DNA from: Bacillota bacterium
GTDB taxonomy: Bacteria; Bacillota; Clostridia; Oscillospirales; Acutalibacteraceae
DNA length: 28,921 nt
Assembly: GCA_023458915.1 (NCBI GenBank)
Contig: JAEWWM010000088.1
Coordinates: 1 to 28,921, forward strand
Direction: 5' to 3'
Both the position numbers and the translations under genes were made by a program. The notes under the pieces are model-generated. The model was not told the origin of the DNA and made no database searches. It saw nothing but the letters and a program-made list of their open reading frames with translations. Of this stretch, positions 1 through 7,888 are shown in pieces. Numbering within the stretch: position 1 is the first letter of the stretch; each line of letters starts with the position of its first letter.

Positions 1-2840
1 TTTTGTTGACTTTTTCTGACAGTACATCAGTGTGGATTGATAATTATTTCAACTCTGATGTTGCCGATACTCAAAGCCTCTACACGAGCATTCGTGCCAG
101 TGATTACGGCGCTGGAAAAACTGTAACTTCAATCCGAATTAATCCAGCATTTCATGCCAATTGCAACACTATATATTTTGATAATATCCAAGTTTGTGTT
201 GACGATGCAGGCACCACTTATGAGCACAACGATAAAGGTAGTGTCATAAGCATAACTGATAACACCGGCAACAAAACAACTTTAGACCGCGATGCAACTT
301 CCGATGAAGTTACCAAGATCACAGATCCCAGAAGTAATGAAACTGATTTCAGTTACAACAGCGGCACTTCAAAACCTCATCAATTAGCGAACTCAACCAT
401 TCAAACACCTGGCGGAGACGTTAAAAATAATATTTCTTACGATCAATATGGAAACATTACGGCATCGCAAGATCAAGACGCTCCTGCTCAAGGGAAATCG
501 GTGACTTCAAGTGCTTCGTATACTTCAAATAAAGAATATAATTATACTGAATCAACCACTGATTCACGCGGTAAAGTAACCACATTTGATTACAATCAAA
601 ATAACGGAAATTTAAATTCAGTCACAGATCCAAAAAGCGTAACGACAAACTTTACCTACGATACCGTTGGCCGCTTACTTACCGCGACTTGCGGAGGTTC
701 GCAAAATGTATATTCGTATGCAAACGGAATATTATCATCGCTTTCGCATAAAGTTTCGGAAAGCGCAAATGTTGCATACAATTTTGTTCGTGATATATTC
801 GGAAATGTTACAAGTACAAAAGTTGGAAACCAAACGCTTTCAACAAGCACTTATGATGCCGGAAACGGGCTCCTCCGGCAAGTTAAATATGCCAATAATC
901 AGTGTGTGAATTATGATTATGACCAGTCGGGCAGATTAGCTAAAAAATATTATGGATACGGTAAAGCCAAGAAAAACGGCGAATTTGAGTACATTTATGA
1001 TAATAAAGATCGTTTAGTAGAGACTTTTGATCCGGAAAACAATTTAACGACTAATTTTGAATATGATAAATTCGGAAGATTGGCGTCTGTTCGCCGTAGT
1101 GATGGCACTTTAAGCGATGTGAAATACAATTCACTTGAAAGTAGTTTGATTGACAAAGTAACTTCACAGCTATTTGGAATTACTCAAACTATCGAAAATA
1201 CTTTCGGCGAAGGGAATATGCTTGAGAATTCCAAAATCACAGTTGGCAGCACATCAATTTGGAATAAGTACAATTACGATGCGCTCAGCAGAGTTCAGTC
1301 AACTGAAACGCTTAACTCAAATGAAACTACGGGCGTCAAACATGAGGTTTCATACGTGGATGTAGGTGCAAACAACACAACAGGGTTAGTCGGTTCAGTC
1401 GAGCTCAAAAAGAAAGTTTCGGGGAACTGGGTTGAACTTAATAAAAAATGGAATTATGAATACGATGATGTTGGCAATATTACAAACATTAAAGACAAAA
1501 ACAGCGATCTGATTGTTCATTACGATTATGATAATCTTAATCAATTGACCCGGGAAAATAACGTTAATTTAAACAAAACTATCATCTACTCTTATGATCT
1601 TGGCGGAAATATTCAGGAAAAGAAAATTTATGCATATACAACTGGAGATTTATCCGGATTAACTCCCGAAAACACTGTTGTTTACGGATACGATGATTCG
1701 AACTGGAAAGATAAAATGACATCGTATAATGGCCAAGAAATCATCTACGATGCTATCGGTAACCCGCTTGCATACAGAAATGGCATGCAATTTGAATGGT
1801 CGCACGGCAGACGACTTGAGAAAGCCTCGAATTTGAGCTATAATGTTAGTTACAAGTACGATGATGGGGGCATTCGTACGAGTAAGACTGTGGGTGGCAC
1901 GACAACAGAATTTATCACTTCAGGTATTCAAGTTTTAGCTCAAAAAACAGGCAATAATGTACTTATTTGGCAAATTGACGGAAATGGGCAAGCAGTGGGA
2001 TTCAATTACAACAATGTTCAGTATTTCTACCTCAAAAACGCACAAGGCGATATTGTTGGAATTACCGACGCTTCGGGCAACATAGTAGCTGAATACGTCT
2101 ATGATTCCTGGGGCAAGGTGCTTCATGTTCTTAACGCAACTGGTACTGAAATCACTGATCCAAGTCATATCGCTCACATTAATCCATTAAGATATCGCGG
2201 TTATTACTACGATTCAGAACTTGGGCTTTATTACCTCAATGCTAGATATTATGATCCGGAAATCGGTCGTTTCCTCAATGCGGATTCTAATATTAATGGT
2301 GGATTGAATTTATTTGCGTACTGTTCAAATAATCCGGTTATGTTTGAAGATTTTACAGGTGAATTTAAAATACTGAGTGGCAATAGAATACAAATTACCA
2401 AAGGCGATACTCTTTGGGGAATCGCAAAAGCATTGACCGGAAACGGAGCAAATTGGGAAAAACTTGGGTACAAAGGGAATACATCAAAACTGCGAATTGG
2501 AGCAATATTAAATGTTAAGAGCCTTCCTCCAAAAGGTAAACCGAATTCTAAAGTAAAAACACCTGACGGTAAAATCGAAAGAGAGTATGGACCTGACGGG
2601 AGAGCAAAGACTGATAAACATAACACTGACCACGGTCATCCTAAAAATCACCCCGTGCCACATAAACATGAATGGGATTGGCGTGACCCTGAACATCCTG
2701 ACCCTGGACCCCCACAAGCTTTAATAGTAGGGGCTGCTGCTGCTGGCACTGCATATTTAATTTATCGAGGAATAAGAATGCTTCCGTCTTTGTTACCGCC
2801 GCTATGGCCAACAATTCCTGCCAATGTTGTGCTTCCATAA
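1..2840 (+). CDS. RHS/YD-repeat polymorphic toxin, 5'-truncated by window edge
   Basis: About 945 residues are visible. The frame is open to the left edge, so the TTG at base 3 is probably not the true start. Order seen: a short segment ending YFDNIQV that looks like the tail of a beta-sandwich module, then tyrosine-rich YD repeats (e.g. YDYDNLNQLTREN), then the RHS core at about residues 675-782 with YYLNARYYDPEIGRFLNAD, then a LysM-like module at about 790-839 (ITKGDTLWGIAKAL), then a variable tip at about 840-945. The tip has a His-rich stretch (DHGHPKNHPVPHKHEW) and a hydrophobic, proline-rich end. Such proteins are known as large surface or secreted shells that deliver a C-terminal toxin. 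A small gene follows 23 bp downstream, where immunity genes usually sit. The RHS identity is firm. The toxin activity of the tip is not identified; a metal-binding nuclease is only a guess from the histidines. Confidence 0.92.
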   Translation, partial: LLTFSDSTSVWIDNYFNSDVADTQSLYTSIRASDYGAGKTVTSIRINPAFHANCNTIYFDNIQVCVDDAGTTYEHNDKGSVISITDNTGNKTTLDRDATSDEVTKITDPRSNETDFSYNSGTSKPHQLANSTIQTPGGDVKNNISYDQYGNITASQDQDAPAQGKSVTSSASYTSNKEYNYTESTTDSRGKVTTFDYNQNNGNLNSVTDPKSVTTNFTYDTVGRLLTATCGGSQNVYSYANGILSSLSHKVSESANVAYNFVRDIFGNVTSTKVGNQTLSTSTYDAGNGLLRQVKYANNQCVNYDYDQSGRLAKKYYGYGKAKKNGEFEYIYDNKDRLVETFDPENNLTTNFEYDKFGRLASVRRSDGTLSDVKYNSLESSLIDKVTSQLFGITQTIENTFGEGNMLENSKITVGSTSIWNKYNYDALSRVQSTETLNSNETTGVKHEVSYVDVGANNTTGLVGSVELKKKVSGNWVELNKKWNYEYDDVGNITNIKDKNSDLIVHYDYDNLNQLTRENNVNLNKTIIYSYDLGGNIQEKKIYAYTTGDLSGLTPENTVVYGYDDSNWKDKMTSYNGQEIIYDAIGNPLAYRNGMQFEWSHGRRLEKASNLSYNVSYKYDDGGIRTSKTVGGTTTEFITSGIQVLAQKTGNNVLIWQIDGNGQAVGFNYNNVQYFYLKNAQGDIVGITDASGNIVAEYVYDSWGKVLHVLNATGTEITDPSHIAHINPLRYRGYYYDSELGLYYLNARYYDPEIGRFLNADSNINGGLNLFAYCSNNPVMFEDFTGEFKILSGNRIQITKGDTLWGIAKALTGNGANWEKLGYKGNTSKLRIGAILNVKSLPPKGKPNSKVKTPDGKIEREYGPDGRAKTDKHNTDHGHPKNHPVPHKHEWDWRDPEHPDPGPPQALIVGAAAAGTAYLIYRGIRMLPSLLPPLWPTIPANVVLP

Positions 2841-2863
2841 TCTATTTGAAAAGAGGACTACAA

Positions 2864-3250
2864 ATGAACGATATTTTTTCACTCCATGACTCTCATATAA
2901 TTTTCTATAGTGTCGACATTCAAAACAAAACAATAAAAATGGTAACACAAAATTTGAATGAAGAGCCACATGAGGTGATTTTTGACGAAGTATTGTCGCA
3001 TTATTTCGAAAATGTAATGGTTAATAATATTATATTTGATATTGAAAAAATTTCTGTAGACACATTTATTGAAAATCAAAAAGAATTGATTGAAAATTCT
3101 TTACCTTATGGATTTCCAGTAAACATAGAGTCTAATACCACTAAAGAATTAAAAAAATATCTTATAGATAAAAATTTTAAAGTTTATGATATTAATTCTA
3201 CGATAGGTTTATGCGGTTTTGTAATTGCAAAAAATATGTCAATAAAATAA
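2864..3250 (+). CDS. Candidate immunity protein for the RHS tip (128 aa)
   Basis: The ATG at 2864 is preceded by AGAGGA at about 2852-2857, so I prefer it over in-frame codons inside the end of the RHS gene. The product is small, acidic and predicted soluble, with no signal peptide or membrane segment. It starts MNDIFSLHDSHIIFYSVDIQ and alternates short strands with charged loops. I cannot name its family. The role is inferred from position: it follows an RHS toxin tip directly, and its stop codon abuts a second RHS cassette, as expected if tip and immunity gene move as a unit. Its base composition is more AT-rich than the RHS gene, which suggests separate acquisition. Confidence 0.7.
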   Translation: MNDIFSLHDSHIIFYSVDIQNKTIKMVTQNLNEEPHEVIFDEVLSHYFENVMVNNIIFDIEKISVDTFIENQKELIENSLPYGFPVNIESNTTKELKKYLIDKNFKVYDINSTIGLCGFVIAKNMSIK

Positions 3251-3251
3251 T

Positions 3252-3884
3252 GTTTACGATTCCTGGGGTAAGGTGCTTAGTGTCCGTGACGCAATCGGCA
3301 CTGAGATCACTGATCTAAGCCATATCGCTCACATCAATCCACTGAGATACAGAGGTTATTACTACGACTCAGAAATCGGCCTTTATTACCTCAATGCACG
3401 CTACTACGATCCTGAAGTTGGTAGGTTTATTAATCCAGATAATAATCTTGCTGGAGGGTTAAATCTTTTCGCCTATTGTTATAATAATCCGGTTATGTTT
3501 TTTGACCCAAGTGGAGAAGTTGCAATTGTTGATGATGTAGTGGTAGTAACGCTGGTGGGCGGAACTGTTCTCACGATGGCTACTGCTAATTATTACACAT
3601 GGTTAGCATCACCTGAAGGTCAGAAAGCTATAAATGAGGGTGCTAAAGCTATTGATAGTGCTGGAAAAGCTATAACAAATGCGGCAAGATGGGTTGGTGA
3701 TAAAACTCAAGAAACTTGGAATTGGTTAGCAAACAGTACAAAATCGGTGCTTGATAATTTTCAGTTTGCATCTGAGCATACAAAAGGAGCGCGACCAAGT
3801 ACAAAGAATAAACATCAAAAAGGTAATGCTCGAAAGCAAAGAGAACAAAAACGTTCAAATAATCCTAATAAGAGAAGGAGATAA
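3252..3884 (+). CDS. Displaced (orphan) RHS core plus alternative toxin tip
   Basis: From 3252 the DNA repeats the RHS core of the large gene (compare 2097-2345), encoding VYDSWGKV and later YYLNARYYDPEVGRF. At the DPSGE end of the core it diverges into a different tip. That tip has a hydrophobic stretch (VVVVTLVGGTVLTMATANYY), a helical Ala-rich region and a strongly basic end (KNKHQKGNARKQREQ, then NPNKRRR). A GTG at 3273 could start a 203-residue protein, but I see no convincing ribosome-binding site, so it may be silent. Orphan RHS or CdiA tips downstream of the main gene are a known store of alternative toxins that recombine through the shared core. The basic tail fits a nucleic-acid-acting toxin, but that is inference. 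Confidence 0.8.
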   Translation, partial: VYDSWGKVLSVRDAIGTEITDLSHIAHINPLRYRGYYYDSEIGLYYLNARYYDPEVGRFINPDNNLAGGLNLFAYCYNNPVMFFDPSGEVAIVDDVVVVTLVGGTVLTMATANYYTWLASPEGQKAINEGAKAIDSAGKAITNAARWVGDKTQETWNWLANSTKSVLDNFQFASEHTKGARPSTKNKHQKGNARKQREQKRSNNPNKRRR

Positions 3885-3889
3885 CAATT

Positions 3890-4429
3890 ATGATAGAAAT
3901 GAAAAATAAGATTAAAGAATTTAAAAATACAAAGAATATAGTTTCAATTTTTGACGACTACGAAAATACAGATAAATTTTCTGCTGGTTTTATAGTAGAT
4001 ATTTCCGACGATCACATTCTATTGGAACATGTTTCTCCCTATGGGTTGTATGATGGTTTTATGGTTAAAGAAATTAAAAATGTTTATAGAATTACATATT
4101 GTGGCAAATACGAACGGAAACTTGATTATTTATATAAGGTTCAAAAACAAAGTCACTCAAAAATAAAATCTTTGTCAGATTCTGTTTTGATGAATCTATT
4201 ATTACATGCACAAAATAACAAACTAGTCACTACAGTTGAACTTTTTGACAGTGAACTTGAAGATATTCAAGGTTATGTATCGAATATTTCTGAAGAGTTA
4301 ATTGTATTTGACACAGTTGATGATTATGGAAAAATTGATGGCAAATCAATTATAAAAATTAACGATATTACATATCTAACATGTGATTCTGATAAGGAAA
4401 TGTCTATAAAGTTATTATCTAAATTTTAG
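3890..4429 (+). CDS. Candidate immunity protein with two tandem beta-rich repeats (179 aa)
   Basis: The ATG at 3890 has a strong AGAAGGAG at 3873-3880 and begins 5 bp after the orphan tip's stop codon. Two related segments are visible, at about residues 17-70 and 113-165. Each follows the pattern hydrophobic strand, I-S-(D/E)-(D/E), acidic or hydrophobic strand, D-Y-G or YG, then K-I-N or K-N-V and a final tyrosine. The first contains VDISDDHILLEH and ends NVYRITY; the second contains VSNISEELIVFD and ends DITYLTC. The shape suggests a duplicated small beta-barrel (SH3/LSm-like), which is inference. I recognise no named family. Position after an RHS tip suggests immunity against that tip. Confidence 0.7.
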   Translation: MIEMKNKIKEFKNTKNIVSIFDDYENTDKFSAGFIVDISDDHILLEHVSPYGLYDGFMVKEIKNVYRITYCGKYERKLDYLYKVQKQSHSKIKSLSDSVLMNLLLHAQNNKLVTTVELFDSELEDIQGYVSNISEELIVFDTVDDYGKIDGKSIIKINDITYLTCDSDKEMSIKLLSKF

Positions 4430-4485
4430 ATTTTAAAGAACTTGAAAAAACAAAAGATAACGTGATAATTAAATAGTCAAAATTC

Positions 4486-4536
4486 AAAAATATAGCCTCA
4501 TGTCTTTAAATTTTAGAACAGAGAGGCTATATTTTT
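4486..4536 (+). terminator. Perfect 14-bp hairpin with A/T flanks
   Basis: AAAAATATAGCCTC (4486-4499) pairs exactly with GAGGCTATATTTTT (4523-4536) across a 23-nt loop. The run of T at the end of the right arm makes it a rho-independent terminator for the RHS/immunity array. The run of A on the left arm would let it work on the other strand too. The remaining 4430-4576 gap holds nothing else convincing. Confidence 0.75.
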
Positions 4537-4576
4537 AAGAAACGTTTGTTAACACAGTTCGCGTACATTTCGCGTA

Positions 4577-4777
4577 CATACAGAAATGGTCTGCAGTTTG
4601 AGTGGGGTCACACGGCAGACGACTTGAGAAAGCCTCGAATCAGAGTTATAATGTAACTTACAAGTACGATGACGGAAGCATTCGTACGAGTAAGACCGTC
4701 AACGGCACAACCACTGATTTCATCACTTCAGGTATTCAAGTTTTAGCTCAAAAAACAGGCAATAATGTACTTATTTG
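4577..4777 (+). pseudogene. RHS fragment, frameshifted remnant
   Basis: This stretch repeats 1771-1969 of the RHS gene (YRNGxQFEW... through NNVLIW). It contains a 56-bp run identical in both copies (4722-4777 and 1914-1969). Near 4604 it carries two more bases than the intact copy, which shifts the frame. Homology stops abruptly at 4778 and a stop codon follows. It has no start or ribosome-binding site and lies beyond the terminator at 4486-4536. It is best read as a leftover of recombination between RHS copies. Two copies of CGCGTACAT occur at its left junction (4560-4579). Confidence 0.85.
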
Positions 4778-4876
4778 TCCGTTTTCTATTGACTAGATCA
4801 AAATATTGAGTGTTTAAAAACAAACAAAATATTTGATATTTGAACAAAGTCTAATAAAATTCTTTAGTATAAAAAC

Positions 4877-4904
4877 AGCGGCTAGTCAATAAGGACTAAC
4901 CGCT
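4877..4904 (-). terminator. Hairpin terminator after the DUF4153-type gene
   Basis: AGCGGCTAGTC (4877-4887) and GACTAACCGCT (4894-4904) form an 11-bp stem with one G-U pair and a 6-nt loop. Reading leftward it is followed by GTTTTTATA; reading rightward by TTAATTTTACTTTTT. It can therefore stop transcripts from either side and lies 30 bp past the minus-strand stop codon. Confidence 0.7.
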
Positions 4905-4934
4905 TTAATTTTACTTTTTGCAAATAGAAATTAA

Positions 4935-6620
4935 TTACTTTTCCAAAAGATAACACCCGTTGTGATAACCTATTTCAAGTGTTTCGTTTTCATCTTGATA
5001 TAACGTAATATTTGATAAGATCAGTTTACTTCCGCTAAATTCATATTCAATTTTTTCAGTATCAACTGAATTTTTGTTCAAGCTTTTATATTTTAAATAT
5101 ATACTTTTCAGATAATCATAAAGTCCTTTAACGACCTGTGTTTTATTAAGAGGATTTTTTAAAATAATTTCACCGTTTTCTACTATCAATGCATTATTAT
5201 TCGGCAAATCATAAAATTTTGAATAATTTGAAATATCAATAAAATCATAGTTGTAATGAAAGTATATATTTGGTTCATAAACACTTTCCCCGTGCTCATA
5301 CGTTTTCTCAAAACCAAAAATTTCTTTTTCTGATTTATTGATTAAGACTTTATTTAAAAACTCAGGCTTGTAATTTGCGGTTTCAAAGCTACCTTTTACA
5401 TATAGATAAGATTCTATAATCTTGATTTTTTCTTCTAAACCAATACTACCGTTAGAAACTATTTTATTATCTACCAGCATGTCATTATTTAATAACAACA
5501 TTTTTAACCGGTGGGATTGTTCTCTCATCGGAATATCTATAATATTTAAAGGTGTAGCAGTAGTAAGTAATACAAATCCTGCCAATACCGAAAGTGAGTG
5601 CTTTAAGCTTTTTTCACGTTTAAATAAAAACATAAGAGTAAAAACTAAAGCAAAAATATTTAAAATAATTGAAGCATACCTTGGTATTGTTAGTCCGTAA
5701 TTTGAAATTCTTATGTATATAGCGACAAATTGCATCGCTATTGTTGGAATAATAGCTAACCCTCCAAATTTTAGAAATAAATTCATGGCCTTGTTTTCAT
5801 TTTTATATTGACTTAATGAAAAAGCGAAAAACACAAATAATAACGATGAGAAAGATACAAACCAGTTGACTTGTCCAGACGGGAAAGTCCAAGTAAATAA
5901 AATTTTACCTAGATACATATATAGTATTGATAACAAAATCATATAAACAGGTAACATGATTTTAGATACAATAGTTTTGAAAACCTTTGGAATGGTTATT
6001 TTTTGCCCTGATTTTGGGATAATTGATAAAAACATGCTCCCGAACAAAACTATTCCAATCAATTGGCCGAGTATTAAATAGGCCTTGTAGGAATCTTTAA
6101 AATCATGGATTAAAGTTGTAAACGCTAGAACACATATTGAAATTCCACTAAATATAATTGCGCAAGCGAATAAATTAAACAAAATATTCTTTAAATAATA
6201 AGAAAACGTTTCAGACATTGAATCTGTTTTAGAAAAATACAAAATAAATATTATTTCTGAAATTGCTATACCTGACAGTGCCAAAATCACAAAAATATTA
6301 TTATTTTCATAAAAGTGTAAAAAAATGTATGGTATAGCGCTAATTGCCAATGAAATTGTGTCAGTAATAGTCTCACTTAATTTACTTCGAAAATATTTTT
6401 CATAAATAATTTTAGCCAAAGTACAAGTAAACACTCCAAAAGCAAGAGTATAAATTACTTTGGAAAGAATTTTAAACGTGGCATCGTTAAAAGTCCATAA
6501 TGTAATACAAGACGTTGCAATGAATAAGGCAATTATCAAACTAAACGGCAAATAAAATCTTTTTATTGTTTCATCTAATTTTTTAAACTGGTGTGAGAAA
6601 AAATATTTTAGTTTAGTCAT
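4935..6620 (-). CDS. DUF4153-type multi-pass membrane protein (561 aa)
   Basis: Roughly the first 360 residues form about ten hydrophobic segments separated by short basic loops. The last 190 residues or so are hydrophilic and predicted outside the membrane. The segment RISNYGLTIPRYASIILN is the signature I associate with DUF4153 membrane proteins, whose biochemical role is unknown. The ATG at 6620 has GGGAGG 5 nt upstream. The gene stands alone between two similar hairpins, at 4877-4904 and 6670-6702, and is not clearly part of an operon. Its composition is very AT-rich. The family call rests on the YGLT-x-PRY segment and topology. Function is not inferred. Confidence 0.75.
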   Translation of the reverse strand: MTKLKYFFSHQFKKLDETIKRFYLPFSLIIALFIATSCITLWTFNDATFKILSKVIYTLAFGVFTCTLAKIIYEKYFRSKLSETITDTISLAISAIPYIFLHFYENNNIFVILALSGIAISEIIFILYFSKTDSMSETFSYYLKNILFNLFACAIIFSGISICVLAFTTLIHDFKDSYKAYLILGQLIGIVLFGSMFLSIIPKSGQKITIPKVFKTIVSKIMLPVYMILLSILYMYLGKILFTWTFPSGQVNWFVSFSSLLFVFFAFSLSQYKNENKAMNLFLKFGGLAIIPTIAMQFVAIYIRISNYGLTIPRYASIILNIFALVFTLMFLFKREKSLKHSLSVLAGFVLLTTATPLNIIDIPMREQSHRLKMLLLNNDMLVDNKIVSNGSIGLEEKIKIIESYLYVKGSFETANYKPEFLNKVLINKSEKEIFGFEKTYEHGESVYEPNIYFHYNYDFIDISNYSKFYDLPNNNALIVENGEIILKNPLNKTQVVKGLYDYLKSIYLKYKSLNKNSVDTEKIEYEFSGSKLILSNITLYQDENETLEIGYHNGCYLLEK

Positions 6621-6669
6621 TTTAACCTCCCGATTTTATATGTTGTTTTTAGATTGAATTTTTCTTTTT

Positions 6670-6702
6670 AAAAGCGGTCGATTAAAAAACCAACCGCTTT
6701 TT
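6670..6702 (-). terminator. Hairpin between ssrA and the DUF4153-type gene
   Basis: AAAAGCGGTCG (6670-6680) pairs with CAACCGCTTTT (6691-6701), one G-U pair, across a 10-nt loop. On the minus strand it lies about 80 nt past the tmRNA 3' end, so it probably ends the smpB-ssrA transcript. The longest T run (TTTTTGTTTTTTT) is on the plus-strand side, so it may act in both directions. Confidence 0.55.
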
Positions 6703-6783
6703 GTTTTTTTATGAATTTAATTATAACCAAATTGTCATAACAAAGCCATTTTTTAAGTATAAGGTGTTCATTTTATACTTCTT

Positions 6784-7192
6784 TGGTGGAGGCGAGGGGA
6801 GTTGAACCCCTGTCCGAAAAACATTTATCTAAGCTTTCTACGAGTGTATCTAATGGTCTATTTTCCCAAAATCATAAGTCCATTAGAAAACTTACAAATC
6901 TGGTGTCCTCTTATTCATGACCAAAGTCGAGAAGATCTTTAGTTCACGTTCACCGCTAATTTTGCACCTTAAATCAGTCGCGGTATTCCGAAATAAGATG
7001 TCGCCTATTAGACTAGGCTGCAGCTAAAACTTTGTTTCCTCCGGAAATAAGTCTCAAAGCTGGTTGTTTTTTGTTTGGCTTATCGCCATAAATTGCTTTT
7101 CCATTTAATTGGAGAGTGTGACTTTTAAAGCAGTTCCACATTGCTACTCGCTTACTTAAACTCCTGTTTCTCGTCGAATCCGTTACGCCCCC
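6784..7192 (-). ncRNA. ssrA: tmRNA (transfer-messenger RNA)
   Basis: The 5' end GGGGGCG (from 7192) pairs with CGCCTCC before an encoded ACCA 3' end (6784). The 5' domain has the conserved GGATTCGACG, and the 3' domain has the T-arm GGGGTTCAACTCCCC. Helix 2 is visible: TAAGCGAGT near the 5' end pairs with ACTCG and GCTTA near the 3' end. A pseudoknot-like AGCA/TGCT plus TGTG/CACA lies at about nt 48-77. The tag frame then runs without a stop from about nt 91-97 (GGA AAA GCA ATT TAT) to a TAG after GTT TTA GCT GCA GCC, so the tag ends VLAAA, a normal proteolysis signal. At 26-29 codons the tag is roughly twice the usual Firmicute length, and the gene (409 nt) is about 45-50 nt longer than the Bacillus one. 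tmRNA rescues stalled ribosomes and adds the degradation tag. It lies 14 bp after smpB. Confidence 0.96.
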
Positions 7193-7206
7193 ATATAAAT
7201 AAAATG

Positions 7207-7674
7207 TTAATATTTTTGGCTTTCTTTAAATGCTCTTTGTATATCACGTTGAGCTGATTTTTTGGCTAAATCGTCGCGTTTATCGTAAAGCTTTTTGCCT
7301 TTACAAAGTCCTATCTGAATTTTTACCATAGGACCTTTGAAATACATAGAAATTGGTATTATTGAAAATCCTTGTTGCTTAGCTTGACCATAAAGTTTTG
7401 CTATTTCTTTCTTATGCATAAGTATTTTTCGAACTCTTAATGAATCCACGTTAAAAATATTGCCATGATTGTAAGCTCCGATGTGCATTCCATTTACGAA
7501 AAGTTCTTCTTTAACAACACTGCACCACGAATCTTTTAAATTAACGTTCCCGCGCCGAATGGACTTTACTTCTGTTCCTTTAAGTTCAATGCCCGCTTCC
7601 ATACTTTCAATAATAAAATAATCATGAGAGGCTTTTTTGTTTCGAGCAATAGTTTTTATAGAATTAGAGCTCAT
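7207..7674 (-). CDS. smpB: SsrA-binding protein SmpB
   Basis: The 155-residue length fits the family. The sequence shows the OB-fold core with GIELKGTEVKSIRRGNVNL, HIGAYNHGN, RKILMHKKEI, and the typical basic C-terminus GKKLYDKRDDLAKK. SmpB binds the tRNA-like domain of tmRNA and delivers it to stalled ribosomes, with its tail reaching the empty mRNA channel. The ATG at 7674 has GGAGGG 6 nt upstream. The gene directly precedes ssrA on the same strand, so protein and RNA partners are probably co-transcribed from the consensus promoter at 7698-7726. Confidence 0.98.
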   Translation of the reverse strand: MSSNSIKTIARNKKASHDYFIIESMEAGIELKGTEVKSIRRGNVNLKDSWCSVVKEELFVNGMHIGAYNHGNIFNVDSLRVRKILMHKKEIAKLYGQAKQQGFSIIPISMYFKGPMVKIQIGLCKGKKLYDKRDDLAKKSAQRDIQRAFKESQKY

Positions 7675-7697
7675 TTTTACCCTCCGCTTACTATCAT

Positions 7698-7726
7698 ATT
7701 ATACCAAATATCCCGAAATTTGTCAA
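7698..7726 (-). promoter_or_regulatory. Consensus sigma-A promoter of smpB-ssrA
   Basis: On the minus strand TTGACA (7726-7721), a 17-nt spacer and TATAAT (7703-7698) match the sigma-A consensus exactly. The -10 ends 23 bp before the smpB start codon, giving a very short leader. Confidence 0.85.
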
Positions 7727-7760
7727 TTTTGTATCTCTTACAAAAGTGCGAAATTAGTAT

Positions 7761-7820
7761 AAATGAGTTCTTGTTTTTTCTTTGCTTATGGCGAAAGAAA
7801 AACACAAAATCTATCCTAAG
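7761..7820. repeat. Intergenic hairpin repeat, copy A
   Basis: GTTTTTTCTTTGC (7773-7785) and GCGAAAGAAAAAC (7791-7803) form a long stem with one bulge on each side and a TTATG loop. The right arm and flank (GCGAAAGAAAAACACAAAAT, then CTATCC) recur almost unchanged at 18876-18902. No T run follows on either strand, so it is not a typical terminator despite lying past the gdhA stop. The rest of the 7727-7888 gap shows nothing else. Confidence 0.55.
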
Positions 7821-7888
7821 TTATCGCTATTTGACTTATCAATAGTACTGAAAAATGTACTAAGTTATGGGAGAATAAGAACAAACCT

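Noticed and set aside
7768..7803. gdhA terminator
   Set aside because: The stem lacks a following T run on either strand and its sequence recurs elsewhere, so a dispersed repeat is the better reading.
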